Source of the DNA: an uncultured Clostridia bacterium
GTDB taxonomy: Bacteria > Bacillota > Clostridia > Oscillospirales > Ruminococcaceae
Assembly (NCBI GenBank): GCA_945947715.1
Contig: CAMEYZ010000002.1
Location: forward strand, 1-30,753
Direction of reading: 5' to 3'
DNA: 30,753 nucleotides
Of the stretch, positions 30,401-30,753 are shown piece by piece (the stretch's first letter is position 1; each line of letters starts with the position of its first letter). Position numbers and translations under genes: made by a program. The notes beneath the pieces were generated by a model, which did no database searches, was not told the origin of the DNA, and worked only from the letters and a program-made list of their open reading frames with translations.

Positions 30401-30753
30401 GCACAGAACGAGGACATCAACATCTTCGTATTCGATACAGAGGTTTACTCCAACACAGGCGGACAGTCCTCTAAGTCCACACCTACAGGCGCTATCGCAC
30501 AGTTTGCTGCTGCAGGTAAGGAGACTAAGAAGAAGGACCTCGCAGGTATCGCAATGAGCTATGGCTACGTATATGTTGCACATATCGCAATGGGCGCAGA
30601 TATGAACCAGTGCATCAAGGCAATTTCCGAGGCAGAGGCTTATCACGGACCTTCACTCATCATTGCATATGCTCCTTGTATCAACCACGGTATCAAGGCT
30701 GGTATGGCAAAGGCAATGGCAGAGGAGAAGAAGGCTGTTGACGCAGGCTACTG
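27425..30753 (+). CDS. nifJ: Pyruvate:ferredoxin (flavodoxin) oxidoreductase, 3' end cut by window
   Basis: Oxidises pyruvate with CoA to acetyl-CoA, CO2 and reduced ferredoxin, the central catabolic step of many anaerobes. The frame is open from the ATG at 27425 to the window end: 1109 codons of an expected total near 1175, so roughly 65 residues are missing. The N-terminal domain I has YPITPSSVMAE; domain II-type sequence follows. Two ferredoxin-type cluster motifs are complete: C699, C702, C705, C709 (CIQCNFCSYVCP) and C755, C758, C761, C765 (CTGCGSCVNVCP). The third cluster starts at C826 and C829 (GACAGCGETPY). The TPP/Mg motif GGDGWAYDIGFGG begins near 975 and VYSNTGGQSSKSTP follows. 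Codon bias is strong, as in xylA, fitting high expression. Confidence 0.97.
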   Translation, partial: MARKMKTMDGNHAAAWASYPFTDVAAIYPITPSSVMAEDTDIRSAKGETNLFGQPVKVAEMQSEAGAAGTVHGSLSAGALTTTYTASQGLLLMIPNMYKIAGELLPCVIHVSARCVASHALNIFGDHSDIYACRQTGFAMLCSSNVQEVMDLGAVAHLSTIKGRVPVLHFFDGFRTSHEIQKIETWDNSDLEEMLDKDAAQAFRNRSLNPEHPVLRGTAQNGDIFFQAREACNEYYDKFPAVVEEYMDKVNKKIGTNYQLFNYYGAPDADHIIIAMGSVCDTIEETIDYLNKTAGTKLGLVKVRLYRPFVASKLVEAIPDTVKQISVLDRTKEPGSMGEPLYLDVVAALKGTKFDKVVIAGGRYGLGSKDTTPDQIKAVYWNDAAKSTYKPRFTIGITDDVTHLSLDSEGKLDTAPAGTTACKFWGLGADGTVGANKNSIKIIGDHTDMYAQAYFAYDSKKSGGVTISHLRFGKTPIKSTYLINMADFVACHNQSYINKYDMVQDIKPGGTFLLNTQWTEEELDKHLPGQVKRYIAENNIKFYIIDGVDIGKKIGLGNRINTVLQAAFFKLANIIPIEDAVKYMKDAATASYAKKGDDIVKMNHDAIDAGVKEVKEVKVPDSWKNAADTAMGMPAATEGRKEVVDYVNKIQIPVNAQQGDKLPVSAFKDMPDGTFPQGSAAYEKRGIAVDVPAWNSANCIQCNFCSYVCPHAVIRPVAMTDDELAAAPEYAKKVAVKMTGMPGMNFVMTTSVMDCTGCGSCVNVCPGKKGAKALEMKPLADQEGVQEVFEYGLKLVEKPEVLEKFKETTVKGSQFKQPLLEFSGACAGCGETPYAKLVTQLFGDRMFIANATGCSSIWGGSAPSTPYTVNKEGKGPAWANSLFEDNAEYGYGMWLAQNTLRQRAINKLLEIEKTTDKADVKKAIEGYLSTVDDGNANKPATAALISALEACGCDKAKEVLDLKDYLGKKSMWIFGGDGWAYDIGFGGLDHVIAQNEDINIFVFDTEVYSNTGGQSSKSTPTGAIAQFAAAGKETKKKDLAGIAMSYGYVYVAHIAMGADMNQCIKAISEAEAYHGPSLIIAYAPCINHGIKAGMAKAMAEEKKAVDAGY

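Overview
The window looks like chromosome from an anaerobic, carbohydrate-fermenting Firmicute of the Ruminococcus / Oscillospiraceae type. This is an inference from gene content, not a database match. The supporting signs are a xylA-xylB pair for xylose use, a single-chain pyruvate:ferredoxin oxidoreductase, small families common in Clostridia (DUF4250, DUF378, FapA/DUF342, DUF4870-like), AT-rich spacers with textbook sigma-A promoters, and strong AGGAGG-type ribosome sites. I see no phage, transposase, integrase, CRISPR array, rRNA or tRNA gene. Apart from one repeat-filled spacer the window reads as core chromosome.

Layout. 1-3.2 kb: xylose isomerase and xylulokinase on +, behind a promoter with a candidate CcpA site and an upstream inverted repeat. 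3.2-5.3 kb: a - strand group with a two-TM protein, a 58-residue DUF4250 protein and quinolinate synthase NadA, which has its own promoter. 5.3-7.3 kb: a + operon of an atypical PilZ protein, a ParA/MinD-type ATPase and a short Cys-cluster protein resembling ComFB. 7.3-8.6 kb: a convergent OmpR-type regulator whose receiver has lost its phosphorylation residues, then a DUF378 membrane protein. 8.6-9.1 kb: a non-coding stretch with two near-perfect promoters and a terminator, a good small-RNA candidate. 9.1-11.9 kb: metG, a small membrane protein and a GNAT acetyltransferase. 11.9-15.1 kb: divergent murA (-) and citrate synthase (+) separated by about 550 bases of structured spacer. 15.1-17.3 kb: a small unknown protein and a cysteine desulfurase, then about 620 bases of duplicated non-coding DNA. 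17.3-25.2 kb: a long - strand run with a CNNM/CBS transporter, polyphosphate kinase, a DUF4870-like protein, serA, serC and a FapA-like protein. 25.4-30.7 kb: on +, a secreted fibronectin-III protein, a metallophosphoesterase, and PFOR, which runs off the window end.

How the genes fit together. xylA and xylB feed xylose into the pentose phosphate pathway. PFOR turns the resulting pyruvate into acetyl-CoA and reduced ferredoxin. Citrate synthase takes acetyl-CoA towards 2-oxoglutarate and glutamate. serC/serA draw 3-phosphoglycerate into serine. NadA and the cysteine desulfurase serve NAD and Fe-S or thio-cofactor supply; NadA and PFOR are themselves Fe-S enzymes. The least ordinary items are the PilZ-ParA-ComFB-like trio (a possible cyclic-di-nucleotide module), the phosphorylation-dead regulator, the small-RNA candidate upstream of metG, the repeat-filled spacer at 16.7-17.25 kb, and a suspicious C-rich patch inside xylB.
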